From Beroe forskalii (Eukaryota > Ctenophora > Nuda > Beroida > Beroidae): a stretch of DNA of 64,000 nucleotides. Shown in pieces: positions 60,601 through 64,000 of this stretch. The translations under genes were made by a program, and so were the position numbers. The notes beneath the pieces are model-generated. The model was not told the DNA's origin. It saw only the letters and a program-made list of their open reading frames with translations, and made no database searches. Numbering within the stretch: position 1 is the stretch's first letter; each line of letters begins with the position of its first letter. The stretch is taken from the NCBI GenBank assembly GCA_011033025.1, contig WFMF01000166.1, forward strand, positions 62,001-126,000, given 5' to 3'.

Positions 60601-63352
60601 ATCAATGCTAGTTGCTCCAAGTTCAACCGTGAAAACCATGGCAAACTACTTAACTACGGATTTTCTGAAATGAATAACTTCGCGATCAAGTAATTCAATT
60701 GCGTTGTTTAAAAGCTCATCAACGTGGATCGAAGCTGCCTACGTCCCACATGCATTATATAGAATTGCACGTTTCTATTAATATCTTCTTCAAGCTCGGG
60801 GGAGGGAAATTAAGCGCCCGCAGATGGGTAACGGGCGCAATTCTTGTTTCATGAAGAAAAAATTATTTCTAAACGAGCTTTCTGCCAATGATTTGTACCT
60901 ATTTTTAGAATTTTCTGACGGTAAAACTGTAATTTTTGGAGTAGTGACTAGGTAGTGACTTTCATTGCATACGGGAATAGGTTCCTTGTTCGTGTACCTC
61001 ACAGGAAAACGTGCTTATAGGGGAAAATGTTCTGTTAATCTGTTAACTGCTCCAAAGCGGTAAGAGCAAGGAGTTTACTTAGTTCTCGTAAAGCTTTTGT
61101 TACGTATAGCAATGTCCTGAGTTTGTAAGCGTATTCGTTAGAATAATCAACAATGGAAATGGTGCTCATCATACAGTGAATCTCATCACAAAAGCTATAC
61201 TAGATAAGACTCGCAACATGGCATCAAGACCAACTATCACTCCTTGGCTCGGGGACTCGGATGATCAGATAAATACCTACTAATAAGCATACAAATTTCA
61301 GCGCGATTTTTCGGCATTTTTTGCATGATGAAGCTGGTTTTTGCGAAATGGCTTAAGTTAGCCAATGCCAGGGCGAAACCTTCGATCGTTTCATGCGTAC
61401 TGAAAAATATTAGTAGTACGGTCTAGTTGTCATCAGGATGTGCGATGTGGAAAGATTATTTTAAAGTTTTAATGTAGCCGTTAATAGATGATTTTAGCTT
61501 ACATCACAGAAAAGTAATTGCATAATGTACAATGCATAATATGGATTTTTTAAACATCCCTATTGTATATTGATGATTGATCGACTAGTGCTTGGGAACG
61601 TGAACTTACAAGCTTTCAAAGCAGTCGTAATCAATTCGATCTTCTTGTGGCTCCGATTGCCCTAGATTTAGATCCGAGGTTATCCGCTTATTCGTGACAG
61701 GGAATTGATTACTAACTTGCTAAGCGTATAATTGCCGACTAAGGGTAATCAGAACTGGAATGTCTTGTAGTATTGGAACACCCATTGCCCCATGGGCCAT
61801 GAAACAGCTGATGTACATTGTACATTGAACACCCCGTTCTTTATTGTACAATGTACAGAACACCAGCTGCACATCAGATAGCGTAAGCGGTTGAAGCCTA
61901 AGGTTCATGGAATTTCCACGGTCCTAAGAGACAAATTGACGACGTCAGACCGCCCCATTTTCCACACACTTATACTATAGTAATAATAACTGAACATGAA
62001 GCCATGAGGGTATCTCAATCGAATCCCTTCCTTGCTCTGCAGTAGCTAATAAGCGGGGGGGGGGGGGAGGACGATAATAAGCGGGTGGGGGGGAAGACGA
62101 TAGCAATTTTTCACGGAAAAAGTCAGGGCACATATCAGTGAAATTTCAATTACTCGATGAACAAAAACAATTAAAGAATACAAATTACTTCCATCAGAAA
62201 TCCAGGTCAACCCACTTATTTTGCACCCCCACGGCCCTGGTTGCAAAAAATTCTCAAATCCCACACCCTCGTATGCTTAAAAACAAAAAACTTATAAGCT
62301 ACTGCAGAATGTATTATATATGACCTGCTGTTACGCGGAAAAAGTAAGCATCGGAAGGGCCGAAACTGTCCTGAATAACATGAGCTACAGCAGATGTCGT
62401 TAAGAGCTGCCTCCTTTTCCGTGAGGACTGAGGAACAATATCTTCGTGTAACAATTTCAGTTACTTAATATGCACATTGCTTTATACCATGAGGCCCTGT
62501 CTAAACAAGCACTGTTCGAGTTGTTTAATTAAATACACCAAGTTTAATTAGATGTATTTGGTTTTATTCTTTTGCTTGGACTTCAATTGCTCACACAAGG
62601 CACCGTCTTTCGATAAAAACTGCAGATTATCGATTTTTTAAATAATAATATTGACCCATTTCGAGGGTACCTGAGTGCATGTGAATATGCTTTATTCTCG
62701 AGAATTTCACAATACGTGCATGACGAATAGTTCATAGAAAACCAGAAGCTGTCGAACAGCACGTGATAGTTGTTGTCATGCTCTATCAGCGTATTTCAGT
62801 TCGTTCAAACTGCTGAACTGTCTTAATGATTACTGATTTTGTTTTGCTCATGCTATAGTCGTATCTTTACCGAAACTAAAAGAGGCAATCCATTACGGGT
62901 ACTTTTCAATCAATCAATCGAAACGCATATTATACTTCAGACATATTGGTTTGAACTTCCATTTATTTTGGTTATTACTAGTTATTATTAGTTAATAGCT
63001 ATGGAGTCATTTTCTGATTTTTCAGGAACAAATTTTACGCCATATGCAATTTCTATGGTTTTTCGCCCAAAATTGATCTAGAAACTTTCTGTGACAGTTT
63101 CCCCGCTGCCCGGAGGTACCTATAATCAGGGTGCAAGGAGGTGGTAGAGAGAGTAAAAAGGGGCAAAAATTTGATTATTTAGGGGGCGTTGCTAGGGCAT
63201 TCAATGACCTATCCGTTTTATCATGAAAAATGGAAAAGTTAAAATAAACAAGAAATACTCACCCCAGCTGGTTTTTGTCTCTCGAATTGGTGGTAACTAA
63301 AGCTCACGTCTATGTTGTTAGCTACAAACTTTACCAAGGACAACTTGGCAAC
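24201..63352 (-). CDS. BLTP1: Bridge-like lipid transfer protein 1 (BLTP1/KIAA1109/Tweek family), C-terminal two thirds, 28 exons
   Basis: Family role (known): BLTP1/Tweek/Csf1 proteins are very long rod-shaped proteins with a hydrophobic groove that move phospholipids between the ER and other membranes. Seen here: 28 minus-strand exons, about 9.45 kb of coding sequence, in order 63263-63352, 59112-59347, 58726-58815, 58370-58542, 57978-58151, 56325-57716, 53771-55465, 53350-53592, 53008-53107, 52760-52828, 52427-52561, 50768-50890, 50040-50186, 36864-37004, 34472-34603, 33918-34047, 32700-32854, 30929-32546, 30498-30749, 29551-29668, 29071-29175, 28228-28532, 27865-27911, 27122-27782, 26681-26840, 26097-26455, 25621-25738, 24201-24667. 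Most junctions keep phase. The last exon has the IPKWIQRG-MDPLD signature I associate with the KIAA1109 C-terminus. Human BLTP1 is about 5,000 residues, so the N-terminal third lies off the right edge. Two one-base frame breaks and four odd introns are described as findings. A VPS13-type relative is less likely. Confidence 0.82.
25621..25738 (-). CDS. BLTP1: BLTP1-like exon adjoining an acceptor-site minisatellite
   Basis: 118 bp. Acceptor TGTGTTTCAG, donor CAG/GTACAA. Contains KWLQYACTHDFAHGNPDKDR and FGGGSVEFSTIF. The phase into the last exon is one base out under GT-AG splicing, so either a small exon was missed in the next 950 bp or the junction is unusual. Confidence 0.75.
25741..25925. 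repeat. 40-41-bp minisatellite containing the adjacent splice acceptor
   Basis: About four units with GGGAACTGAAACACAATTACT and GGGGGTTTAAAGGGTGTAAT. On the minus strand each gives ATTGTGTTTCAG, the same pyrimidine tract and AG as the true acceptor at 25739-25748. Confidence 0.75.
26097..26455 (-). CDS. BLTP1: BLTP1-like exon
   Basis: 359 bp. Acceptor CCTCCCTCCCAG, donor GTACTT. Contains LKPIKLGGSLKLSGESVSVA, DDTWCLVNLNKVRMKYETQV and KQQAVICMGDFEPDEFTGLH. In phase with both neighbours. Confidence 0.8.
26681..26840 (-). CDS. BLTP1: BLTP1-like exon
   Basis: 160 bp. Acceptor CACCGCCTAG, donor AAG/GTAACTGG. Contains QRAYLKLLNLDPEEKPPPQS and AYHWFWALSPHSSFEGVK. The upstream acceptor was chosen over a nearer CAG because only it keeps the frame. 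Confidence 0.75.
27122..27782 (-). CDS. BLTP1: BLTP1-like exon
   Basis: 661 bp. The acceptor has a long CT tract ending GTCTCCAG; the donor is GTGAGT. An Ala/Thr/Pro-rich start leads into TNLILAVNCKEVTLTTNLG, KIDVLVGGVVMESTAGLITG and NKIEYLSNCIHMFRLTGF, all alternating-strand groove-like segments. Confidence 0.8.
27865..27911 (-). CDS. BLTP1: BLTP1-like 47-bp micro-exon
   Basis: Encodes FYSLRESASTERPF with split Arg and Ala codons at its two ends. Acceptor ATTCTACAG, donor GTAGAC. Both phases agree with neighbours, which argues for it. It is short and its donor is weak. The acceptor is the first copy of a repeated unit (27912-28140). Confidence 0.6.
27912..28140. repeat. 31-bp minisatellite containing the adjacent splice acceptor
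   Basis: About seven units of roughly 31 bp with GGGGAGTAGAACCTGTAGAAT. On the minus strand each reads ATTCTACAG followed by GTTCTACTCCC, the same as the acceptor and exon start at 27911. Confidence 0.8.
28228..28532 (-). CDS. BLTP1: BLTP1-like exon
   Basis: 305 bp. Acceptor CCCTCTAACAG. Contains IPGYNPKRLIAHVSSMLDIG and KRMDEVDSFHNAWLSGQF, a conserved-looking block, then a Pro-rich tail. The donor GACAG/GTTCCG is weak, but its phase exactly fits the 47-bp exon that follows. Confidence 0.75.
29071..29175 (-). CDS. BLTP1: BLTP1-like exon
   Basis: 105 bp, 35 codons, phase 0. Acceptor AACCATTCAG, donor GAG/GTCAGT. Contains SRAEVRNALSVTVDGGNVHT. Confidence 0.75.
29551..29668 (-). CDS. BLTP1: BLTP1-like exon
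   Basis: 118 bp. Acceptor CCTAATCTCAG, donor GTAAATAC. Contains LFTRDGSISCWNLTWCLGQC and SLYHPLSALS. In phase on both sides. Confidence 0.75.
30030..30497. repeat. 57-bp minisatellite containing the adjacent splice donor
   Basis: About eight units, spaced 57 bp (one of 69 bp), each with GACTAGTTCACCTGTCAGTA. On the minus strand this is the exon end CTGACAG plus the donor GTGAACTAGTC. The rightmost unit is the real exon end at 30498. Confidence 0.85.
30498..30749 (-). CDS. BLTP1: BLTP1-like exon adjoining a donor-site minisatellite
   Basis: 252 bp. Acceptor CTGGCTCTTCAG, donor GACAG/GTGAACTAG. Contains FPVDIIILVLVEPSTIKLSC and CSLVVPRSHVLL. Its last 30 bases belong to the same unit that is repeated in the intron. 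Phases match both neighbours. Confidence 0.75.
30929..32546 (-). CDS. BLTP1: BLTP1-like large exon (FSA_C-type region)
   Basis: 1,618 bp, 538 full codons. Acceptor TTTTACCAG, donor GAA/GTAAGG. Opens with HVIIPAEGLFE and NPQLFMQPGAFDKALLFYL. It then alternates beta-strand segments (KVIVKNLAICLPIQ, GVNIHLSTNIISKLVGLYKT) with charged loops. A GNGKVTLYPISK segment lies near residue 375 and an EEIEEILREPKK end follows. This part corresponds to the conserved C-terminal half of KIAA1109-type proteins. Confidence 0.8.
32700..32854 (-). CDS. BLTP1: BLTP1-like exon
   Basis: 155 bp. Acceptor CCGACCCTCCCAG. Contains RPRMFISTTITTDITLGQL and SSEEDMVKFLQFRA. The donor GAG/GTAATG leaves the frame one base short at the next exon; an alternative weak donor at 32677 (GTTTAA) would keep frame. 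Confidence 0.65.
33918..34047 (-). CDS. BLTP1: BLTP1-like exon
   Basis: 130 bp. Acceptor CTCTTTTTCAG, donor GTGAGT. Contains IDLLATTPSDLAMSLKTETI and EIKNRMKTEHVTIAKDR. One base carried to the next exon, in phase. Confidence 0.75.
34472..34603 (-). CDS. BLTP1: BLTP1-like exon with non-canonical 3' boundary
   Basis: 132 bp, 44 codons. Acceptor CTTCATTTCAG and phase match the exon at 36864. Encodes EINEFLDTITMIRNTVETTS and FTMKLQ. No GT donor in the right phase exists; joining CAG to the next exon's GGTATAGAC gives a smooth reading but requires a donor beginning GGAATA. Confidence 0.6.
34941..36402 (+). CDS. Orphan seven-transmembrane receptor (rhodopsin-like), nested in a BLTP1 intron
   Basis: Two exons, 34941-35031 and 35279-36402, giving 404 residues. 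Exon 1 starts at ATG and ends at a GTTAGT donor; exon 2 follows CTTCCTCAG, and the split Gly codon keeps frame. The short extracellular N-terminus has an NKT glycosylation site. Seven hydrophobic segments follow: about 48-72 (with an Asn near its end), 83-105 (SCDMVSGL, conserved Asp), 122-148 (ending LVRSV in place of DRY), 157-176, 207-235 (with Pro), 247-272 and 283-305 (NPLIII in place of NPxxY). A basic, Ser-rich cytoplasmic tail follows. Family (known): class A-like G-protein-coupled receptors; ligand unknown. It lies antisense between BLTP1 exons 36864 and 34603. A TTTTCAG just before the ATG suggests a spliced or trans-spliced leader. Confidence 0.8.
36864..37004 (-). CDS. BLTP1: BLTP1-like exon
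   Basis: 141 bp, 47 codons, phase 0 both sides. Acceptor TTCTCCCTCCAG, donor AAG/GTTCGT. Contains CEQYTGSVEIKTFQLHLPTT and HVLLVQNAFMK. It is separated from 50040 by the intron that holds the aerolysin-type genes, and from 34603 by the intron holding the receptor gene. Confidence 0.75.
38050..38285 (-). pseudogene. Reversed remnant of the aerolysin-type gene promoter
   Basis: On the minus strand this reads like the upstream region of the gene at 40298: the CTGACGAGGAAC block, AGCAGCATATTATGTACTAAA, CCACGTGATTCC and then TGCCTCAGTTATATA (TATA box region) occur in matching order. Coding sequence is not found further left, so only the 5' flank of a third, head-to-head copy survives, or only the flank was ever duplicated. 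Confidence 0.65.
38636..39329. mobile_element. Long foldback, ~310-320-bp arms and 61-bp spacer
   Basis: Left arm 38636-38957, right arm 39019-39329, about 90% or better identity over their length, with a few small indels. Arm ends read CTGAAATTT. No coding sense. Such long inverted repeats are produced by foldback transposons or by palindromic duplication and are a source of double-stranded RNA if transcribed. Confidence 0.8.
39720..40071. mobile_element. About 350-bp insertion in the inverted promoter region
   Basis: Compared with the reversed copy at 38220-38285, the right copy is continuous up to about 39719 and resumes at about 40070, with GCATT at both edges as a possible target duplication. 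The interior has CCCCCC/GGGGGG blocks in opposite orientation and a segment shared with 20162-20247. Confidence 0.55.
40216..40250 (+). promoter_or_regulatory. TATA box and initiator of aerolysin-type gene 1
   Basis: TATATAA at 40216-40222 and TCAGTT at 40245-40250, about 30 bases apart, the usual TATA-to-start distance. The ATG follows about 50 bases later. The same arrangement is kept at 44535-44569. A CACGTG (E-box) lies upstream near 40174. Confidence 0.7.
40298..41935 (+). CDS. Secreted beta-gamma-crystallin/aerolysin-type pore-forming protein, copy 1
   Basis: Intronless, 545 residues. The frame extends to a TTG at 40271, but the first ATG in a promoter-consistent position is 40298. Residues 1-23 are a signal peptide (hydrophobic, ending VIEA). 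Residues ~24-72 are a lysine/aspartate tract of KKD repeats. Residues ~73-112 are a Gly/Glu/Asn linker. Residues ~125-305 contain beta-gamma-crystallin Greek-key motifs (YELYSEPNYWG, WEMYEHPGFTG, ending SSLRPI). Residues ~310-480 form an aerolysin/ETX-MTX2-type module: long Ser/Thr-rich alternating strands flank a hydrophobic hairpin (LALIGAPWGVGAAIG), followed by PGAGLIFGIVERY. Known parallel: amphibian beta-gamma-CAT alpha subunits combine these two domains and act on endolysosomal and cell membranes in defence. The lysine tract is unusual. Function here (venom, immunity or nutrient uptake) is inference. Confidence 0.8.
   Translation: MGLFFRILIVLIILVCLVEVIEAGKKNKDKDDKKDKKDKKDKKDKKDKKDKKDKGEKGKGKKCKKGKKGKGKDCEEEGNKGGEEGGDEGNEGGNGGNNNGGGGGGKVEPKEPEKKLSYMTLFQHSQDTAGEWKLNITDPVPNLKAYNFDDRTSRVQVFGDISYELYSEPNYWGYRMEVKPGPRLNAQHNDWYSSARKICTYDNNPESATIIVYGNTNAQGESKEFYGAVPDLTKVMNDDQPNKNWDNKVVSFHAEKGDWEMYEHPGFTGKRWVALESDNQVQNMGAGFFWSDRYKVSSLRPICENYKPVVTCTPYKVEILESDDLKPMIEGVEVIGSQSGGTCSSTGTHTMTLSNTDSVTETVSLEVSNSETWSSSNSQTFSLALIGAPWGVGAAIGMSWTATEGHSVTMTSSETKSFSTGNEKSASQSVEYEAPGAGLIFGIVERYVYDKSDTPTKTYLKCSDGSEKTEDGTMALRSVTFPSVNYWSWSGEFNKKACDKDARLPECVDDVRRKYIKYDADTKKRNVQRDWERCFAGGKGVAKRI
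42324..43345. mobile_element. 1.02-kb element with ~22-bp inverted termini
   Basis: Begins TTGGCCCTTATCTAACCGGCC and ends in the near complement (GGTCGGTTAAATAAAGGCCAA). A second GGCCGGTT motif is repeated just inside the right end. TAA/TA borders the element. No transposase frame. It lies between the two aerolysin-type genes and contains a nested foldback (42416-42706). Confidence 0.6.
42416..42706. repeat. Nested foldback inside the 42.3-43.3 kb element
   Basis: Outer arms 42416-42457 and 42668-42706, inner arms 42562-42607 and 42621-42666. The inner palindrome centres on GGCGCC sequences. The roughly 100 bp at 42458-42561 is present only on the left side. Confidence 0.7.
44535..44569 (+). 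promoter_or_regulatory. TATA box and initiator of aerolysin-type gene 2
   Basis: TATATAA at 44535-44541 and TCAGTT at 44564-44569. Sequence and spacing match copy 1. Upstream similarity to copy 1 extends to about 44398. Confidence 0.7.
44615..46087 (+). CDS. Secreted beta-gamma-crystallin/aerolysin-type pore-forming protein, copy 2 (C-terminus shortened by frameshift)
   Basis: 490 residues from the ATG at 44615, same design as copy 1: signal peptide, shorter lysine tract, Gly/Glu linker, Greek-key motifs (YELYSEPNYWG, WEMYDHPGFTG) and an aerolysin-type module. The pore-forming half differs from copy 1 by only a handful of bases, the crystallin half by many more. Near 46080 copy 2 has one extra T relative to copy 1, so its frame ends at TGA 46085-46087. 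The C-terminal ~40 residues of copy 1 remain readable in another frame up to about 46196. The pore module itself is complete, so the shortened protein may still fold. Intronless, tandem, same strand as copy 1. The extra base could also be an assembly error. Confidence 0.78.
   Translation: MGLFFRIFIVLIILVCLVEVIEAGKKDKKDKKDKKDKKDKGEKGKGKKCKKGKKGKGKNCEDEGNEGGEEGGNEGNEGGNGGDNNGGGGGEKEEPEEKLSYMTLFQHHHDSEGEWKLNITDPVPDLRVYNFDDRTSRVQVFGDIDYELYSEPNYWGYRMVVKEGPRLNAQHNDWYSSARKICTYDDNPESAKLIIYEGSNSQGESKEFYGAVPDMSKVMMDSQPNHSWGDKLSSSWAVKGDWEMYDHPGFTGQRWVTLDGEAKTMGAGFLWSDHNRISSLRPICENYKPVVTCTPYKVEILESDKLKPMIEGVEVIGSQSGGTCSSTGTHTMTLSNTDSVTETVSLEVSNSETWSSSNSQTFSLALIGAPWGVGAAIGMSWTATQGHSVTMTSSETKSFSTGNEKSASQSVEYEAPGAGLIFGIVERYVYDKSDTPTKTYLKCSDGSEKTEDGTMALRSVTFPSVNYWSWSGKFNKNACDKDARLPECVG
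47157..47309. repeat. Dispersed repeat B, copy 1
   Basis: About 150 bp from TTTTCCCTCCCCATTGGCGT to GAAAGTGCCCGG, closely matching 60062-60213; a partial third copy is at 46857-46915. Contains AATACAAAAAGGCAAATGAG. Probably a SINE or MITE. Confidence 0.75.
47719..47802 (+). tRNA. tRNA-like sequence, degenerate (pseudogene or SINE head)
   Basis: TAGCTCAATCGGTTAGCG matches the internal A box and GGTTCAAGCCC approximates the B box, in the right order and spacing. Acceptor and T stems each have at least two mismatches, and I cannot fold an anticodon arm with a seven-base loop. An AT-rich tail follows. Most likely a tRNA pseudogene or the head of a tRNA-derived SINE. Confidence 0.45.
48042..48120. 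repeat. Dispersed repeat C, copy 1
   Basis: GGGGGAGGGAAATTAAGCGCC followed by a GGCGCAATTCTTGTT end; a second copy lies at 60798-60848. The short inverted GCGCC/GGCGC parts suggest a small foldback. Confidence 0.65.
49699..50039. repeat. 52-bp minisatellite containing the adjacent splice donor
   Basis: About six and a half 52-bp units (starts near 49699, 49751, 49803, 49855, 49907, 49959). Each contains CTGTCTCACCTTCTCTCC, which on the minus strand is the exon end GGAGAGAAG followed by the donor GTGAGACAG. The last unit is the real junction at 50040. Confidence 0.85.
50040..50186 (-). CDS. BLTP1: BLTP1-like exon adjoining a donor-site minisatellite
   Basis: 147 bp, 49 codons. Acceptor CCCCCTTCAG, donor GAGAAG/GTGAGA. 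Contains GDLHVRFSQSKSLTAQLDI and LDAVEVDLNTHLPLPQIFI. The last nine exon bases and the donor are repeated in the array at 49699-50039. A 13-kb intron follows. Confidence 0.75.
50768..50890 (-). CDS. BLTP1: BLTP1-like exon
   Basis: 123 bp, 41 codons, phase 0 on both sides. Acceptor CTAGTCCCCAG, donor GAG/GTTATT. Contains QSLQRIHMESLSKQNDIDLN and SASIDLYLLPSLSLKHE. Confidence 0.7.
52427..52561 (-). CDS. BLTP1: BLTP1-like exon
   Basis: 135 bp. Acceptor CTCTACCCAG. Encodes KMFINIAELKARVPKPIVEI and KLVLHEIKSFERYFQR. The 3' end is placed at a weak donor (GTTCAA) because it keeps phase with 50890; the exact end is uncertain by a few codons. Confidence 0.65.
52760..52828 (-). CDS. BLTP1: BLTP1-like small exon
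   Basis: 69 bp, 23 codons: CIDIPSLDTIYSFLPHVTK region. Donor CAG/GTTCAAG joins in phase to 52561. The apparent acceptor is CCAATGAG. Confidence 0.65.
52858..52880. repeat. Homopolymer of 23 G
   Basis: An uninterrupted G run on the plus strand within the intron between BLTP1 exons 53008 and 52828. It could form a quadruplex and is a likely site of sequencing-length error. Confidence 0.9.
53008..53107 (-). CDS. BLTP1: BLTP1-like exon
   Basis: 100 bp. Acceptor GTTTCCCAG, donor GTGAGG. Encodes ILEPLSPNVVSGQLSRTTAA and AVHFYDKETQQDK. The 5' phase matches; the 3' junction to 52828 is one base out if spliced GT-AG. Confidence 0.7.
53155..53290. repeat. 17-bp minisatellite (GGTATTACCATCGCT)
   Basis: About seven units alternating GGTATTACCATC and GGTATAACCATC, within a BLTP1 intron. 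It does not contain the flanking splice sites. Confidence 0.75.
53350..53592 (-). CDS. BLTP1: BLTP1-like exon with one apparent extra base
   Basis: 243 bp. Acceptor CCCTGACAG, donor GTGAGATT. Begins GEYVRKSSEK, continues through DIPLSVTAAWHINKAEIVGR. The end in another frame, LEQSFQNLYVEMSNSPNS, is the one whose splice phase fits the next exon. The switch occurs at the C5 run 53417-53421, where the exon has one base too many. Confidence 0.7.
53771..55465 (-). CDS. BLTP1: BLTP1-like large exon with one apparent missing base
   Basis: 1,695 bp. Acceptor TTATTTTCAG, donor GTTTTAAT. The upstream frame runs from NEPDDEST through LWFQIATPSEEQ and many alternating-strand segments to about 54290. The downstream frame (about 54320 to 53771) carries KKSISHVVKHLVINTQIETC and ends in YIQLMF. 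The two frames differ by one base, and the exon is one base short of what its two splice phases require. The run of five G on the plus strand at 54266-54270 is the likely site: assembly error, allele, or real lesion. Confidence 0.75.
56325..57716 (-). CDS. BLTP1: BLTP1-like exon with disordered region and six-residue repeats
   Basis: 1,392 bp, 463 full codons plus split codons at both ends. Acceptor TATGTTACAG, donor GTACGTGG, both in phase. Almost entirely Ser/Pro-rich and low-complexity, so likely a flexible insertion projecting from the rod. Around 56685-56812 an 18-bp unit is repeated about seven times, giving consecutive VAPFES peptides. A basic cluster (KRKRKKKK) lies near the end. Much of this exon is probably lineage-specific; it is accepted because the frame is open throughout and the splice phases fit. 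Confidence 0.65.
56685..56812 (-). repeat. 18-bp coding minisatellite (VAPFES repeats)
   Basis: About seven near-identical 18-bp units inside the long BLTP1 exon. Unit length keeps the frame, and the units show very little divergence, which suggests recent expansion and a likely length polymorphism. Confidence 0.8.
57978..58151 (-). CDS. BLTP1: BLTP1-like exon
   Basis: 174 bp. Acceptor CCCGTCAG, donor GTATGG. Contains SRASIHYHSGPDKMSLNSSF and ends QEPLIS. Phase matches the next exon (completed Gly). Confidence 0.75.
58370..58542 (-). CDS. BLTP1: BLTP1-like exon
   Basis: 173 bp. Acceptor CTTTCCCAG, donor GTATGTTC. Encodes a charged stretch ending in QIDSFAMDD. One base in and one base out, both consistent with neighbours. 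Confidence 0.75.
58726..58815 (-). CDS. BLTP1: BLTP1-like exon
   Basis: 90 bp. Acceptor TTTGCCCGCAG, donor GTAGGT. The peptide carries HSDTFIPYSKTRVIPVKHIR. Phases match both neighbours (one base in, two bases out). Confidence 0.75.
59112..59347 (-). CDS. BLTP1: BLTP1-like exon
   Basis: 236 bp, starts in phase 0 (VDEKNDFW) and leaves two bases that are completed by the exon at 58815. Acceptor CTGCTTAG, donor GTGAGTAA. The middle is a Ser/Pro/Gly-rich loop; the end contains FGQLHILHPVT. Confidence 0.75.
59742..60050. mobile_element. Foldback element D
   Basis: Arm 59742-59867 pairs with 59941-60050 (GTTCAAAAAAT... and TTCTAGCAGCGTCCAAAAAT words). A single arm recurs at about 60850-60942. Confidence 0.7.
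60062..60213. repeat. Dispersed repeat B, copy 2
   Basis: Same order and spacing as 47157-47309, with scattered substitutions. Directly abuts foldback D. Confidence 0.75.
60798..60848. repeat. Dispersed repeat C, copy 2
   Basis: Matches 48042-48120 but lacks its central ~25 bp. Followed immediately by the extra foldback D arm. Confidence 0.6.
63263..63352 (-). CDS. BLTP1: BLTP1-like exon 1 of those in the window
   Basis: 30 codons in phase 0 at both ends. Acceptor TTTTTCAG, donor GGGTGAGT. The peptide includes KFVANNIDVSFSYHQF, an alternating beta-strand pattern typical of the lipid-transfer groove. It joins in frame to the exon at 59347. Confidence 0.75.
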
Positions 63353-63729
63353 CTGAAAAAGATTACTTGGATTAGTTCAGGAACAACTTGACATGTGGCA
63401 ACCTGAAACATGTTTATTTTGATCAGCACATGAAATTTTTTCGGTATCTATATATCTATCAGTTTATCGGTAGAACTGGACATGGAACAGAACTGTTAAA
63501 ACTCAACGTCATAAGGTATCTTAAATGTCATCCAAGGTTTACTGTCGTTATTACATTATTATATAGTCGAGTAATAAAATCGAGTCCTGAAGGCACGCTA
63601 TTTTACTTAATGCCAAACTCCAAAGATCACACTATTACGTGAAGTATTTCTTTAGCTTCTTATTTTACATTTGAAGATTATTAACATTGGTTTTCATCAT
63701 GAAAACATAATTCATATTCAGGTATAAAA

Positions 63730-64000
63730 ATGACAGATAATGCCCTGGTCGTCCCATTTCTAGGCAAGAAAGCATTCATCGTTCTGACTTTGTTGGGAGC
63801 AGCTATTTTCGTCATGCTCTTATCAATGAGATCGCGTGAACCTACATCTCACGTCAAGTCTCTGCTTTGGGGTGAGGCACATGAACACAAACCAGTTGTT
63901 AATGGTAACCGAAAAACCCGAAAACCTGATTCCCATGTTACTGAGGAACCCCGCGAACCTGATTCCCATGTTACTGAGGAAACCCGCGAACCCTTAATCC
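63730..64000 (+). CDS. N-terminus of a single-pass (type II) membrane protein, runs off the window
   Basis: Open for 90 codons from the ATG at 63730 to the right edge. About 14 residues precede a hydrophobic segment (AFIVLTLLGAAIFVMLLSM, about residues 15-33), followed by Arg and a Pro/Glu/His-rich stem with a repeated PDSHVTEE unit. Short cytoplasmic tail, one anchor and extended stem is the plan of Golgi type II enzymes such as glycosyl- and sulfotransferases, but no catalytic domain is in view, so this is a guess. ATTCAG lies eight bases before the ATG, hinting at a spliced leader or 5' UTR exon. Antisense to, and presumably inside, the BLTP1 gene. Confidence 0.6.
   Translation, partial: MTDNALVVPFLGKKAFIVLTLLGAAIFVMLLSMRSREPTSHVKSLLWGEAHEHKPVVNGNRKTRKPDSHVTEEPREPDSHVTEETREPLI

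Larger units (their letters stand above)
59348..63262. other. BLTP1 intron with dispersed repeats
   Basis: No BLTP1 exon is recognised between 59347 and 63263, and the phases of those two exons join directly. It contains foldback 59742-60050, repeat B copy 2, repeat C copy 2, an additional copy of the foldback arm (60850-60942) and a G-rich microsatellite (62054-62092). The remainder is AT-rich with nothing assignable. Confidence 0.55.

Overview
The window is metazoan nuclear DNA, almost certainly from an intron-rich marine invertebrate. It has GT-AG introns, canonical TATA/initiator promoters, many short foldback elements and minisatellites, and no bacterial-style gene packing. I cannot name the species. 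Heavy nesting of genes inside introns occurs in several non-bilaterian and invertebrate-chordate lineages, and nothing here decides between them.

Layout. From 1 to about 24 kb lies a gene-poor, repeat-dominated stretch. It holds one intronless zinc-finger gene (minus strand, 4234-5142), a decayed LINE tail, a 21-bp minisatellite, a purine tract, a telomere-like MITE with 9-bp direct repeats, and a nested transposon pair (a TTAA-type insertion splitting the end of a TA-flanked element). From 24.2 kb to 63.35 kb the minus strand carries the 3' two thirds of a giant bridge-like lipid transfer protein gene of the BLTP1/KIAA1109/Tweek family. I resolved 28 exons encoding about 3,150 residues; the 5' end lies beyond the right edge. 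Reading phases agree across most junctions, which is the main support for the gene model. The model needs one base change in each of two long exons (both at five-base C/G runs) and leaves four introns where ordinary GT-AG excision breaks the frame.

Nested genes. On the plus strand inside BLTP1 introns sit a two-exon orphan seven-transmembrane receptor (34941-36402), a tandem pair of secreted beta-gamma-crystallin/aerolysin-type pore-forming protein genes (40298-41935 and 44615-46087) in one 13-kb intron, and the start of a single-pass membrane protein (from 63730, if the BLTP1 gene continues rightward). The aerolysin pair shares promoter, body and 3' flank. The C-terminal pore-forming halves are nearly identical while the crystallin halves differ more. 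Copy 2 has a one-base shift near its end. A reversed remnant of the same promoter lies at about 38.05-38.29 kb.

The most unusual pattern is that four minisatellites in the BLTP1 gene directly abut exons, and each repeats the splice signal of the exon it touches (two donors, two acceptors). All coordinates, frames and repeat alignments were worked out by eye; family names rest on motif recognition, not on a database search.
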